DNA of 48,397 bases from Streptomyces hygroscopicus subsp. hygroscopicus. GTDB lineage: Bacteria; Actinomycetota; Actinomycetes; Streptomycetales; Streptomycetaceae. The notes beneath the pieces were generated by a model that had not been told where the DNA came from, made no database searches, and worked only from the letters and a program-made list of their open reading frames with translations. Positions 25,838-34,064 of the stretch are shown here, in pieces. The stretch lies in NCBI RefSeq assembly GCF_030269125.1, contig NZ_BSSM01000029.1, positions 1-48,397 on the forward strand, given 5' to 3'. The translations under genes and the position numbers were made by a program. Within the stretch, counting starts at the first letter, position 1. Each line of letters opens with the position of its first letter.

Positions 25838-26487
25838 AGCTCGTCGTCGTATCGGCGGGGCTGAGCGTCCCGTCCTCCACCCGGCTGCTCGCCGACCGGC
25901 TGGCCGCGGTCGCCGCCCCGGCGGCCACCGCCCCCGAACCCCAGCCGGCCGGTGTCCGGGTGATCGAGCTGCGCGACCTCGCGGTGGAGATCGCGCACAA
26001 CCTCACCAACGGGTTCCCCGAGAAGCAACTCGCCGGTGCCTTCGACACGGTGGCCGAGGCCGACGGGCTGATCGTCGTCACACCGGTGTTCTCCGCCTCG
26101 TACAGCGGGCTTTTCAAGTCGTTCTTCGACGCGCTGAGCGTGCACGACGAGGGCGCCCTGGCCGGGAAGCCGGTGCTGGTCGCCGCGACCGGCGGCACCG
26201 CGCGGCACTCCCTGGTCCTGGACCACGCCCTGCGCCCGCTCTTCGCCTACCTGAAGGCCGTCGTCGTCCCCACCGGGGTCTACGCCGCCTCCGAGGACTG
26301 GGGAGCCGAGGGCCTCGACCGCCGGATCGCACGGGCCGCAGGCGAGCTGGCGGGCCTGATGGGCGGATTCGCCGCCGCCCCGAAACCCGCCGGACAGAGC
26401 CTGCAACCGGTGCCGTTCGAGCAACAGCTCGCCGCGCTGGACCGGCTCCCCGGCCGTACCCGGTCACATCCCGCCACGGAGCTGTGA
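25834..26487 (+). CDS. FMN reductase (NADPH-dependent, CE1759-like)
   Basis: This 217-aa protein starts MKLVVVSAGLSVPSSTRLLA in an ATGA overlap with the monooxygenase gene. GLSVPSSTRLLAD is the flavin phosphate loop, and VVTPVFSASYSGLFKSFFDA and LVAATGGTARHSLVLDHALR are the conserved NADPH-dependent FMN reductase segments. The combination matches the actinobacterial CE1759-type reductases that partner LLM monooxygenases. It should supply reduced FMN to the upstream enzyme. An acidic-neutral tail of about 30 residues is not conserved in my recollection. Confidence 0.92.
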   Translation: MKLVVVSAGLSVPSSTRLLADRLAAVAAPAATAPEPQPAGVRVIELRDLAVEIAHNLTNGFPEKQLAGAFDTVAEADGLIVVTPVFSASYSGLFKSFFDALSVHDEGALAGKPVLVAATGGTARHSLVLDHALRPLFAYLKAVVVPTGVYAASEDWGAEGLDRRIARAAGELAGLMGGFAAAPKPAGQSLQPVPFEQQLAALDRLPGRTRSHPATEL

Positions 26488-26515
26488 CGCCCTCGGACCG
26501 CGGAAGGAGAGGTCG

Positions 26516-26788
26516 ATGAGGACTCGGACGAAGCCGCTGCTGCGGGTATGGGAATGGCAGGCCGAGGCCGCGTGCCGCGGCATGGACAGCTCGGTCTTCT
26601 TCTCACCCGCAGGCGAACGCGGCCGCGCTCGCCTGCGCCGCGAGGAGGCGGCGCGAGCGGTCTGCGGCAGCTGCCCGGTGAGCGGCCCCTGCGGTCGCTT
26701 CGCCCTGACGTCCCAGCAGTCCTACGGCGTGTGGGGCGGGTTCACCGAGGCCGAGCGCCGTTCCACGGTCCGCGTGAACCGGAAGTAG
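26516..26788 (+). CDS. WhiB-like iron-sulfur transcription regulator
   Basis: This 90-aa protein has the four cysteines that hold the [4Fe-4S] cluster: Cys20 (AACRG), Cys50 and Cys53 (CGSC) and Cys59 (GPCG). They are followed by the turn GVWGGFTEAERR and a short basic tail, the DNA-binding end. WhiB-like proteins bind the main sigma factor and respond to redox or nitric oxide. The ATG at 26516 follows GGAAGGAGAGG. It sits 28 bp after the FMN reductase gene, so it is probably in the same transcript and could sense the redox state relevant to the oxidoreductases. Which Wbl subclass it is cannot be decided. Confidence 0.92.
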   Translation: MRTRTKPLLRVWEWQAEAACRGMDSSVFFSPAGERGRARLRREEAARAVCGSCPVSGPCGRFALTSQQSYGVWGGFTEAERRSTVRVNRK

Positions 26789-26794
26789 CCGAAC

Positions 26795-26831
26795 GGGGCG
26801 TGGCGCCCGGACAAGCCGTGCGCCACGCCCC
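26795..26831. terminator. Hairpin terminator after the WhiB-like gene
   Basis: GGGGCGTGGCGC (26795-26806) and GCGCCACGCCCC (26820-26831) form a perfect 12-bp stem with a 13-nt loop, 6 bp after the WhiB stop. It also lies 60 bp beyond the stop of the convergent MFS gene and may serve both directions. Confidence 0.85.
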
Positions 26832-26891
26832 TTCGAAGCCGGGCGGACCCCGCACCCGGGCTTCCGCGGATTCCCGGGCCCGCCCCGGGGC

Positions 26892-28550
26892 TCAGGCCGG
26901 GGGCCGGCTTCCGTGCCCCGCCCCCCGGACCGCGCCCGCGCCCCGCTCCCCTGCGACGACCACCGGCCCGGCCGTGGCGTCGAAGGCATGGGTCACCTCG
27001 GGCGCGGTGCCCGCCACGAGCAGTGCGCGGGCCCGCTCCTCGAAGCGGCGGTCGTTGGCCGTGAGCCGGCTGTGGTGCTGGGCCAGGTGCTCGGACCAGG
27101 AGGCCACCAGATAGTTCTCGACGAACCGCTCCGGATCACCGCCGTCCTGGTAGAGGCCCCAGGACAGGGCGCCGGTGCGGCGCCGGGAGCGGGCCACGTG
27201 CCGCATGCGGTCGCTGAAGGCGGCCCGGTTCTCGCGGGCGACCCGGTACGTGACGGAGACGAGTACCGGGCCGTCGGCCGGTCCGGGTTCGAACACCAGG
27301 GGCGGCACGGGCCAGTGGTCGGAGAGGCTCGGGTCGATCCCGTCCACGCTGTGCAGCGGCCAGCGGCGCACACTCAGGGCACCGGCCACCAGCAGCCCGG
27401 CCCCGGCCAGCAGGGAGACGGTCAGTCCCAGCCCGTCGGCCAGCGCCCCCCAGGCGGGCGCGGTCAACGCCTGTCCGCCCTGGAACACCACGAGATAGAT
27501 GGCGAGCCCCCGGCCCCGCACCCAGCCGGGCAACCGCTGCTGGACAGCGGCGTTGAGGGTGGACAGGACGCCGATCCAGGCCAGCCCCGCGGGCAGCAGG
27601 GCGACCGCCGCGAGCCAGGGAAGACGGGTCGTGGCCAGCACCACCAGCGTCGCGGCGAAGACCGCCGCCCCGGCGGCCAGGGTGCCGTTGGCACCCAGCC
27701 GGCGCCGGAACACGGGCAGCGCGAAGGCGCCGCCGACCGCGCCCACCCCGACGATCCCGAGCAGCAGTCCGTACCCGCCCGAGCCGAGTCCCAGGGACCG
27801 GCTCGCGACGAGGGGCAGCAGCGACCACAGGGCGGCTCCGCCCGGAATGAACAGGGCCGTGCGCAGCAGGACCCGGCGCACACCGGGAGCGTGCCGGACA
27901 TAGCGGCGGCCGGCCTGCACGGCCGCGAAGAGCCCTTCGCCCTGCGCGGTGGGCTCTTGCGCCGTCGGCCGCCGCCACAGCAGCAGCACGCCCGCGATGC
28001 CCAGGTACGACAGGGCGTTGAAGGCGAAGACCCAGCCCGCGCCCGCGGCGGCGACCACCGCGCCGCCGAGGGCCGGGCCCACGGCACGGGCGAGGTTCAT
28101 GTTCACGGCGCCCAGCGCGGCCGCCTGCCCCAGCTGCTCGCGTGCCACGAGTTCCGGCTGGATCGCCTGCCAGGCCGGACCCATCAGTGCCGTGCCGCAG
28201 CCCAGCAGGAAGGTGAGGCCGAGCAGGGGGCCTGGGGCGAGCGCCCCACGGAAGGCGAGCACCGTGAGCACGGCGGAGACGGCGAGCATGGCGAACTGGG
28301 CGGCCAGGAGCACCTTTCGGCGGTCGTGGCGGTCGGCGAGCACACCGGACGGCAGCGCGAGCAGGACGACCGGCAGGCTGGACGCGGTCTGCACGAGCGT
28401 CACCAGGGCGGCACCGTGCCCGACGAGCAGCCACTGGGCGCCGACCGTCTGCATCCAGCTGCCGGTGTTGGACACCAGTTGCGCGATCCACAGCGCGCGG
28501 AAGACGCGCGCCGCGAGCGGCGCCCAGGCCGAGTCCCGCGCCTGCTTCAC
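26892..28550 (-). CDS. MFS transporter, transmembrane secretion effector type
   Basis: This 552-aa protein has about 12 membrane helices over residues 1-400 (ALWIAQLVSNTGSWMQTVGA, LPSGVLADRHDRRKVLLAAQ, the MFS loop between helices 2 and 3). A soluble C-terminal extension of about 130 residues (PVLVSVTYRVARENRAAFSD, RTGALSWGLYQDGGDPERFV) follows and looks like a ferredoxin-like stress-responsive barrel. The combination is the MFS_3 (PF05977) type. The start is a GTG whose first bases overlap the YoaK stop codon (GTGA), so it is translationally coupled and last in a minus-strand operon. It probably exports a small molecule; the identity is unknown. Confidence 0.88.
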   Translation of the reverse strand: MKQARDSAWAPLAARVFRALWIAQLVSNTGSWMQTVGAQWLLVGHGAALVTLVQTASSLPVVLLALPSGVLADRHDRRKVLLAAQFAMLAVSAVLTVLAFRGALAPGPLLGLTFLLGCGTALMGPAWQAIQPELVAREQLGQAAALGAVNMNLARAVGPALGGAVVAAAGAGWVFAFNALSYLGIAGVLLLWRRPTAQEPTAQGEGLFAAVQAGRRYVRHAPGVRRVLLRTALFIPGGAALWSLLPLVASRSLGLGSGGYGLLLGIVGVGAVGGAFALPVFRRRLGANGTLAAGAAVFAATLVVLATTRLPWLAAVALLPAGLAWIGVLSTLNAAVQQRLPGWVRGRGLAIYLVVFQGGQALTAPAWGALADGLGLTVSLLAGAGLLVAGALSVRRWPLHSVDGIDPSLSDHWPVPPLVFEPGPADGPVLVSVTYRVARENRAAFSDRMRHVARSRRRTGALSWGLYQDGGDPERFVENYLVASWSEHLAQHHSRLTANDRRFEERARALLVAGTAPEVTHAFDATAGPVVVAGERGAGAVRGAGHGSRPPA

Positions 28551-29284
28551 GACTGTGGCCTCGTCCAGTCGGCGTCGGAGGACCAGTGGCGGCGGACGGC
28601 GACCAGAGCCGCCGCGAGCAGCACCAGGGCCAGGGCCACGACGAGGAGGAGCGAGGCGTGCCGCAGGAGCAGGGCGCCCATCAGGGCCCCCACGAACATG
28701 GCCAGGACGGAGAGGATCCGCCGGCCGGGCCGGGGGGCCGCCCCGCCGGCCGGGACGGAGTCGGCGGCCAGCCCGGTCAGGGTCAGCGTCAGGACGGTCG
28801 TGGTCAGGTCCGGGACGCCCAGGCGCCGGGCGACCGCGTTCTGGAGTCCCATGGCGATGCCCAGCAGGACGACGAGGGCGTACTTCACCGGATCGGTCAC
28901 CTCGTCGTGCCCGAGCGCGACGGCGAGCACCGCGCCGGCGACCAGGACCGTCTGGACCGCGGTGGCCGCGGTCAGCATCCGCCCGCGGTGTGCGGCGTAG
29001 CGGGTGGCGAAGCGTCCGCCCGCCAGCGCTCCGGCGAGGAACGACGCCATCGACACCAGGGACGCGGGCGCGGACAGGCCCGGCGCGCCCGCCAGGGCGA
29101 AGCCCAGGAAGACGACGTTGCCGGTCATGTTGGCGACGAAGACGTGCCCGAGTGCCAGATAGGTGACGGCGTCGATCAGACCGGTCACCACGGTGAGTCC
29201 CAGCATCAGCGGCGGCAGCGGCCCGTGCCGGTCGCCCTTCGGCGGGACGAGGGTGTGAGCGGCGTCGGTCAGCAGCCCGCGCAT
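28547..29284 (-). CDS. YoaK family (DUF1275) membrane protein
   Basis: This 245-aa protein starts MRGLLTDAAHTLVPPKGDRH and has about six membrane helices. LTVVTGLIDAVTYLALGHVF, VANMTGNVVFLGFALAG and LGIAMGLQNAVARRLGVPDL are the DUF1275 hallmarks. The family is of unknown function and possibly transports a small solute. The gene is 4 bp after the DoxX stop and overlaps the MFS gene downstream, so all three are tightly coupled. Length and motifs are complete. Confidence 0.9.
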   Translation of the reverse strand: MRGLLTDAAHTLVPPKGDRHGPLPPLMLGLTVVTGLIDAVTYLALGHVFVANMTGNVVFLGFALAGAPGLSAPASLVSMASFLAGALAGGRFATRYAAHRGRMLTAATAVQTVLVAGAVLAVALGHDEVTDPVKYALVVLLGIAMGLQNAVARRLGVPDLTTTVLTLTLTGLAADSVPAGGAAPRPGRRILSVLAMFVGALMGALLLRHASLLLVVALALVLLAAALVAVRRHWSSDADWTRPQS

Positions 29285-29288
29285 GCCG

Positions 29289-29801
29289 TCACCTCCCGTC
29301 CGTGGCGGGGGCGGAGGCGGGCGCGTGACCCAGCACGGCGCGGGTGATCAGCCCGCTGGCCGGGCCGACGACGATCGCCGCCAGAGAGGTCCACAGCGGC
29401 CAGGAAGCCGCTCCGAGCAGGTGGTCGAGCGACCAGCGGCCCGCCCCGGTGAGCGCGAGGACCGCGGCGACGGTGACGAGGACCAGCGGGTACTCGTAAC
29501 CGTCGTTCTGGACCCACAGCCCCTTGTGCCACTTGACGGTGCCGGCCACCGTCATCACACCCATGGCGGCCATCGCCGCCATGGGTGTGAGGAGTCCGGC
29601 CGCCAGGAACAGGCCGGCACCGATCTGGCTGCCGCCCGCCGCGAGGGCGGTGAGCCGCCCGCCGCGGAAGCCGTCGCGGCGGAACTCCTCGGTTCCCCCG
29701 GCCAGTCCGTTGCCGCCCAGCCGGAAACTGACTTTCTGAACTCCGTGGCCCGCGATGAGGATTCCCACCACCAGCCGGAGCACCAACAGTCCGCTGTCCA
29801 T
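29289..29801 (-). CDS. DoxX family membrane protein
   Basis: This 170-aa protein starts MDSGLLVLRLVVGILIAGHG, the first of four membrane helices. GHGVQKVSFRLGGNGLAGGT and GAGLFLAAGLLTPMAAMAAM are typical of the DoxX/SURF4-like family, and KWHKGLWVQNDGYEYPLVLV follows the pattern of actinobacterial members. DoxX proteins are linked to redox homeostasis in mycobacteria (with SodA and SseA) and to quinone-reducing complexes elsewhere. Its codons include a perfect 15-bp inverted repeat (29556-29589) from the LTPMAAMAAMG stretch. It stands between the YcaC-like gene and YoaK. Confidence 0.9.
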   Translation of the reverse strand: MDSGLLVLRLVVGILIAGHGVQKVSFRLGGNGLAGGTEEFRRDGFRGGRLTALAAGGSQIGAGLFLAAGLLTPMAAMAAMGVMTVAGTVKWHKGLWVQNDGYEYPLVLVTVAAVLALTGAGRWSLDHLLGAASWPLWTSLAAIVVGPASGLITRAVLGHAPASAPATDGR

Positions 29802-29851
29802 CTGTTCTCTGCCTGTTCCTGACGTCCGTCGTCAACCGTGAGGTACGTGTG

Positions 29852-30514
29852 TCAGCCGGCGGCGTGCTCGCCGATGAAAGCCTGCGCGTAGACGACGCCC
29901 AGGCCGTAGGTGCCGCCGTGCTCCTTCACGACGTCCATGACCGGCAGGTACGTCTCCGTACGCGCCCAGTCACGCTGGAGTTCGAGCAGCACCTGCACCC
30001 AGGTCACCGGCACCACGCCGGCCTGGACCATGCGCTGGACGGCGTGTTCGTGCGCCTGCGGGCTGACGCCGCCCGAGGCGTCGGTGACGACGTAGACCTC
30101 GTAGTCCTGGGCGAGCGCCGAAAGGGCGGGCAGCACGACGCAGACCTCGGTCCACAGACCGGCGATGACCAGCTTCTTGCGGCCGGTCGCCTTGACGGCC
30201 TCGACGAAGGCGGCGTCCTCCCAGGCGTTCATCGTGGTGCGGTCGATGATCTTGTGGTCGGGGTACACGTCCGCGAGCTGCGGCATGAGCGGGCCGGAGA
30301 AGGACTCGGCGGCCACGGTGCTCAGCACGACCGGGACGTCGAAGACCTTGGCCGCCTTGGCCAGGCCCACGGTCGCGTTGATGATGGCGGTGCGGTCGCT
30401 GCTGCCCGTGCCGAAGAACATCTGCGGCTGGTGGTCCACGAACAGCACCGCGCAGTTGTCGGGGGTCAGCAGGTCCGGGCTGGGAGCAGCGGTGACGTCG
30501 GCGATGTTGACCAT
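29852..30514 (-). CDS. YcaC-like cysteine hydrolase (isochorismatase family)
   Basis: This 220-aa protein starts MVNIADVTAAPSPDLLTPDN at the ATG at 30514 behind GAAAGG; two ATGs further upstream lack a ribosome site. Asp27 (FVDHQP) and Cys125 (IAGLWTEVCV) mark the isochorismatase-like hydrolase fold. NAWEDAAFVEAVKATGRKKL and VVTDASGGVSPQAHEHAVQR match the YcaC branch. I am unsure which residue provides the catalytic Lys. YcaC-type enzymes are cytoplasmic and probably hydrolyse amides or imidates. With the amidohydrolase upstream it suggests breakdown of an amide-containing compound. Confidence 0.88.
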   Translation of the reverse strand: MVNIADVTAAPSPDLLTPDNCAVLFVDHQPQMFFGTGSSDRTAIINATVGLAKAAKVFDVPVVLSTVAAESFSGPLMPQLADVYPDHKIIDRTTMNAWEDAAFVEAVKATGRKKLVIAGLWTEVCVVLPALSALAQDYEVYVVTDASGGVSPQAHEHAVQRMVQAGVVPVTWVQVLLELQRDWARTETYLPVMDVVKEHGGTYGLGVVYAQAFIGEHAAG

Positions 30515-30543
30515 GAGTATGCCTTTCATCAATGGGTTGCAGC

Positions 30544-30567
30544 GGTCACGGACGGTCGTCCGGGACC
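30544..30567 (-). terminator. Possible hairpin after the amidohydrolase gene
   Basis: GGTCACGGAC (30544-30553) and GTCCGGGACC (30558-30567) pair with one mismatch and a 4-nt loop. The hairpin lies about 50 bp after the amidohydrolase stop and just before the YcaC-like gene. It could reduce read-through within the run of genes or end the first transcript. Confidence 0.45.
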
Positions 30568-30614
30568 GGGGGAGGGAAAGTCCTGGGGCCGGGTCGCGGT
30601 GCGGTACGACCGGC

Positions 30615-32498
30615 TCAGAGGGAGAAGCAGGGATCGAAGACCGGGCTGTTGTCCTGCTCGGGCACGAGGCCGCGCCGGGCGCGCCACTGGCGGTGCAGTT
30701 CCGACTCCTCGGCGGCCTCGCCGAGCAGTTCGGCCTGGCGCACTCCCGACCGGCCCGCCCGCGGGGTGGCCTGGTAGCCGCCGAAGCGCGCCACCGGGCT
30801 CCACTCGGGCGTCACGGGGGGCATCTGCTCGTCGATGCCCTCGTACTCGCCCGCGGCGTAGACGACACGGCCGCCGACGACCGTCAGCAGGGCCTCGATG
30901 TGCGCGATCTCCGGGTCGGGAACCGTGAAGTAGTCCTCCGACAGCACGGTGAGGTCACCGAGGAAGCCGGGCCGCAGCACGCCCTTGCGGTCCTGCTCGC
31001 CGGTGAGCGCGGCACCGGCCGTGGTGAACATCTCCAGTGCCGTCTCCCGGTCGACCCGGTTGTGCGGCGGGTGGATGGTCAGGTCGCCGACCGTGCGGCC
31101 GGTGACCAGCCAGTGCAGCGCCACCCACGGGTTGTACGAGGAGACCCGGGTGGCGTCGGTGCCGGCGCCCACCGTCAGGCCCCGGCCCAGCATCGCCCGG
31201 ATCGGCGGGGCGTCCGCGGCGGCTCCGATCCCGTAGCGGCGGACGAACGCCTCGCCCTGGAAGGACAGCCGGTTCTGCACCGACATGGCGCCGCCGAGGG
31301 CGACGATGCGGTCGAGGCTGTCGGCCGAGACGGTCTCCGCGTGGTCGAACAGCCAGCGGTTCCCGCCGGGGAAGAGCCCCTCGGCGGCGAGCTTCTCGAA
31401 CACCGCCAGGTCGCGGCGGATGGTCTCGTCGTAGGTGGCGTGCAGCCGGAAGCCCCAGCCGTTCTCCATGAGGAGACGCACGGCCTTCTCGAACTCCACC
31501 TCGTAGTCCGGGGCGTGTTCGGGGCGCGGCTCGGCGAAGTTCTCGAAGTCCGCCGCCGCCCAGGTGAGGTTCTCGCCGGCGCCGTTGAGACGGAGCCAGT
31601 CGTCGCCGTCCTCGGGACGGACCATGCCGATCCAGCGGGTGAGGTCGTCGATCTCCTGGCCCGCGGTCTGCGGGAACAGGTGGTAGGCGATGCGCAGCGA
31701 CAGCTCGCCTTCCCGGGCCAGTTCCGTGACCGTCTCGTAGTTGTCGGGGAAGTTCTGGAACCCGCCCGCCGCGTCGATCGCCGAGGTGAGCCCGAACCGG
31801 TTCAGCTCGCGCAGGAAGTGACGGGTCGACGCCTTGCGGTGCTCCTCGTCCAGCACCGGCGCCTTGGCCAACGTCGAGTAGAGGATGAGGGCGCTGGGCG
31901 CCGCCAGCAGCATGCCCGTGGGCTCGCCGGTGCGGCCGCGCACGATCTGCCCGCCGCGCGGGTCGGGGGTGTTCTTGTCGTAGCCCACCGCCTGGAGGGC
32001 CGCGCGGTTGAGGATCGCCGCCTGGTAGAGGTGCAGGACGAAGACCGGGGTGTCGGGTGCGGCGGCGTTCAGCTCGGCGACGGTGGGCAGCCGCCGTTCG
32101 GCGAACTGCTCGGCCGACCAGCCGCCGACCACGCGCACCCACTGGCCCTTGGGCGTGCGGGCCGCCTGCTCACGCAGCATGGCCAGGCCCTGGCGCAGGG
32201 AGCGGACGCCGTCCCAGCGCAGCTCCAGCACGTAGTTGAGGCCGCCGCGGATCACGTGCAGGTGGGCGTCGTTGAGACCGGGGATCATCCGGCGGCCGAG
32301 CGCGTCGACCACCCTGGTGGCGGGACCGACCTGGCCGGCCACGTCCTTGTCGCCGCCGACGGTGGTGATCACGCCGTCGCGGATGGCGATCGCCTCGGCC
32401 TGCGGGAGTCGGGGATCACCGGTATGGATCTTGGCATTGCGGACGATCAGGTCCGCCGCGTCGTCGGTGGCTCGGGGTATCAGCCCGCCGACCGGCAT
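30615..32498 (-). CDS. Amidohydrolase family 3 protein (YtcJ-like)
   Basis: This 627-aa protein starts MPVGGLIPRATDDAADLIVR at an ATG behind AAAGG; in-frame codons upstream (to 32699) have no support. RRMIPGLNDAHLHVIRGGLN supplies the HxH metal ligands of the TIM barrel. FRLHATYDETI, WLFDHAETV and GAGTDATRVSSYNPWVALHW carry the later His and Asp ligands, and GFLGDLTVLSEDYF ends the second part of the beta-sandwich. These features define amidohydrolase family 3 (N-substituted formamide deformylase/YtcJ type), which hydrolyses C-N bonds in the cytoplasm. There is no signal peptide. It is the first gene of the minus-strand run to the MFS transporter. Confidence 0.9.
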   Translation of the reverse strand: MPVGGLIPRATDDAADLIVRNAKIHTGDPRLPQAEAIAIRDGVITTVGGDKDVAGQVGPATRVVDALGRRMIPGLNDAHLHVIRGGLNYVLELRWDGVRSLRQGLAMLREQAARTPKGQWVRVVGGWSAEQFAERRLPTVAELNAAAPDTPVFVLHLYQAAILNRAALQAVGYDKNTPDPRGGQIVRGRTGEPTGMLLAAPSALILYSTLAKAPVLDEEHRKASTRHFLRELNRFGLTSAIDAAGGFQNFPDNYETVTELAREGELSLRIAYHLFPQTAGQEIDDLTRWIGMVRPEDGDDWLRLNGAGENLTWAAADFENFAEPRPEHAPDYEVEFEKAVRLLMENGWGFRLHATYDETIRRDLAVFEKLAAEGLFPGGNRWLFDHAETVSADSLDRIVALGGAMSVQNRLSFQGEAFVRRYGIGAAADAPPIRAMLGRGLTVGAGTDATRVSSYNPWVALHWLVTGRTVGDLTIHPPHNRVDRETALEMFTTAGAALTGEQDRKGVLRPGFLGDLTVLSEDYFTVPDPEIAHIEALLTVVGGRVVYAAGEYEGIDEQMPPVTPEWSPVARFGGYQATPRAGRSGVRQAELLGEAAEESELHRQWRARRGLVPEQDNSPVFDPCFSL

Positions 32499-32849
32499 CG
32501 TGGACACCTTTCGACAACCTCCTGCGGGGCGCACAGCGTGGGATGGGGACCGGGCCGCGTCCGAGTCCGCCTGGGATCCGGCAAGGTGCACGGAGGACCG
32601 TGCCGCGGCTGCTTCGCCGATCACACTAAGACCGCCCGCACCGGCCCAGTTTCTGGTCAGCGCACCGGCGTTTGCCCATGAGCGCACGGCGGACCGCACC
32701 GTGCGCGGTGGGTCCGGGACCGGTGCGCGCAGGGGTGACGGCCGCTCGTATCGCGGTCCTCAGCGTGGTGGAGCACGGCCGGCGGATCTGCGGATCGGGG
32801 CGGCCCGCGTCGCCGGAAGCACCGGCGCGTACCTGAACCAGGAGTTCCC
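32499..32849. other. Intergenic region upstream of the amidohydrolase run
   Basis: No convincing gene lies in these 351 bp. It should hold the promoter of the amidohydrolase gene and the former promoter of the plus-strand esterase remnant. GCGCACGG (32682-32689) and CCGTGCGC (32699-32706) form an 8-bp inverted repeat, which may be an operator or a hairpin. Confidence 0.45.
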
Positions 32850-33343
32850 ACGTCCCACATCTACGAGCCGGTCCAGCCCGTCCGGGAGCCGGCCGTGGCC
32901 GCGTTCGCCGAGGCGGCCGCCAACCCGCCCCACCTGTTCGACCTGGCCCCGGCCGAGGGCCGCGAGGCCGTCGGCGAGGTGCAGCGCGGCGACATCGCCA
33001 AGCCCGCGGTGGACGAGGAGTGGAGCAGCGTTTCGGGCGGTCCGACCGGCAGCGTCCGCGCCCGTATCGTCAAGCCGGCCGGCGCCGAGGGCGCCCTGCC
33101 GGTGGTGCTGTACGTCCACGGCGCCGGACAGGTCTTCGGCAACGCCCACACCCACGGCCGCCTGGTGTGGGACGTTGCGGCGAACGCCGCCTTCCGCACG
33201 ACGACCTGGCCGTGCGCACCTGGGCCGCCAAGATCGCCCCCGCCTACCCCTGGCCCGGCGGCAAGGACAAGGCGTTCGGTCCGCTGTGGACCGGCTGGGC
33301 CGGGGTGACCGCACCGCTCTGCACACCCTCACCGCGCCCCGCC
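32850..33343 (+). pseudogene. Alpha/beta hydrolase (esterase), start codon lost and frameshifted
   Basis: The frame reads SHIYEPVQPVREPAVAAFAE, LAPAEGREAVGEVQRGDIAK and LPVVLYVHGAGQVFGNAHTH, the N-terminal cap and oxyanion loop (HGAG) of an HSL-type esterase. The natural start appears to be ACG at 32850-32852, six bases after AGGAG, where ATG is expected. A GTG at 32895 lies inside the conserved region. Near 33200 the frame breaks into low-complexity sequence, and another frame reads DDLAVRTWAAKIAPAYPWPG. The nucleophile (GxSxG), Asp and His are absent, so no esterase can be made. Confidence 0.65.
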
Positions 33344-33501
33344 GTAGTACCAGGGCTTGCGTCGGCGCAGCAGCTCCTCGTCGTGTTCGCTCCAGGTGAG
33401 TCCGGGTTTCCGCATCGCGCTGCCGCCGGCCGGGGGTTCCTGTGACCTCATCAGGTATGCGCAGTCCTGGCGGTGAACCGACCCTGGCCGGTCTGACCCG
33501 G

Positions 33502-33769
33502 AGGCGTTGCGTGTCCTGCGAGCAGGCGGTGCACCGGCGATCTGGTGGAATACCACGGCTTTCGACGTACGGTGGAACCGTGACCAGCACGAACTCATCG
33601 CGGGTCACCGCGGACTGAAGCCCAGGTTGCGGTGCGTCCTTCGGACAGCGATGCCATCCGGCTGGCGGGCCTTCTCGTTGCCGAGCGAGAGCGGCTGGGC
33701 AGGGCTTTCCCCGGCGACGGGGTGGAAGAGACCTACGTGGTCGATCTCCTGGTGGCACCCCGCTCCTGA
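33502..33769 (+). pseudogene. SAM-dependent methyltransferase, C-terminal remnant
   Basis: EALRVLRAGGAPAIWWNTTA and FDVRWNRDQHELIAGHRG match the later part of class I methyltransferases (LRPGG-A-WWN). A frameshift near 33630 leads to SDSDAIRLAGLLVAERERLG and GVEETYVVDLLVAPRS, ending at a TGA at 33767-33769, the typical end of this group. The SAM-binding N-terminus is missing. Confidence 0.6.
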
Positions 33770-34064
33770 CGTCGTGCGCGCCGGCGGGGTGGGAAGGCGC
33801 GGTCAGGCTGCCGAGCCGAGTGGTCGGCCGCCCCGGCGGATGCCTCTCTCACTTCGGATACGGGCGCGTTCCTTGCATCCGGCCGCCAGGACGAAGAGGG
33901 TTGTCGGCGGCGATCCCGTCGGCCCACGCGCTCATCCCGGCTCCTTGCTCATCGGTAGCGGAGAACGGAGCCTGCGGCCGGCCACGGAGATCCCGGGTCG
34001 GCTCCTGCGGGCCCGCCCCCGACTCGTGTGACACTGGCTTACCTCACCATCGCCCGGGTCGACT
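33770..34064. other. Non-coding stretch beside the NACHT gene
   Basis: These 295 bp hold no frame that I can support. A minus-strand frame at 33849-34034 is Gly/Pro/Arg-rich without family likeness. I found no strong terminator for the NACHT gene. Confidence 0.4.

Noticed and set aside
26913..29000. Plus-strand frame of 695 codons
   Set aside because: It is antisense to the MFS and YoaK genes; the open frame follows from GC-rich codons.
30165..32681. Plus-strand frame of 838 codons
   Set aside because: It lies opposite the amidohydrolase gene, whose motifs are complete, and its product is a typical antisense shadow.
32682..32706. 8-bp inverted repeat as a defined operator
   Set aside because: No matching second site or partner regulator was found, so it is only noted within the intergenic entry.
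33329..33598. Minus-strand frame ending MRKPGLTWSEHDEELLRRRK
   Set aside because: The last 28 residues look protein-like, but there is no ribosome site or context and no family that I recognise.
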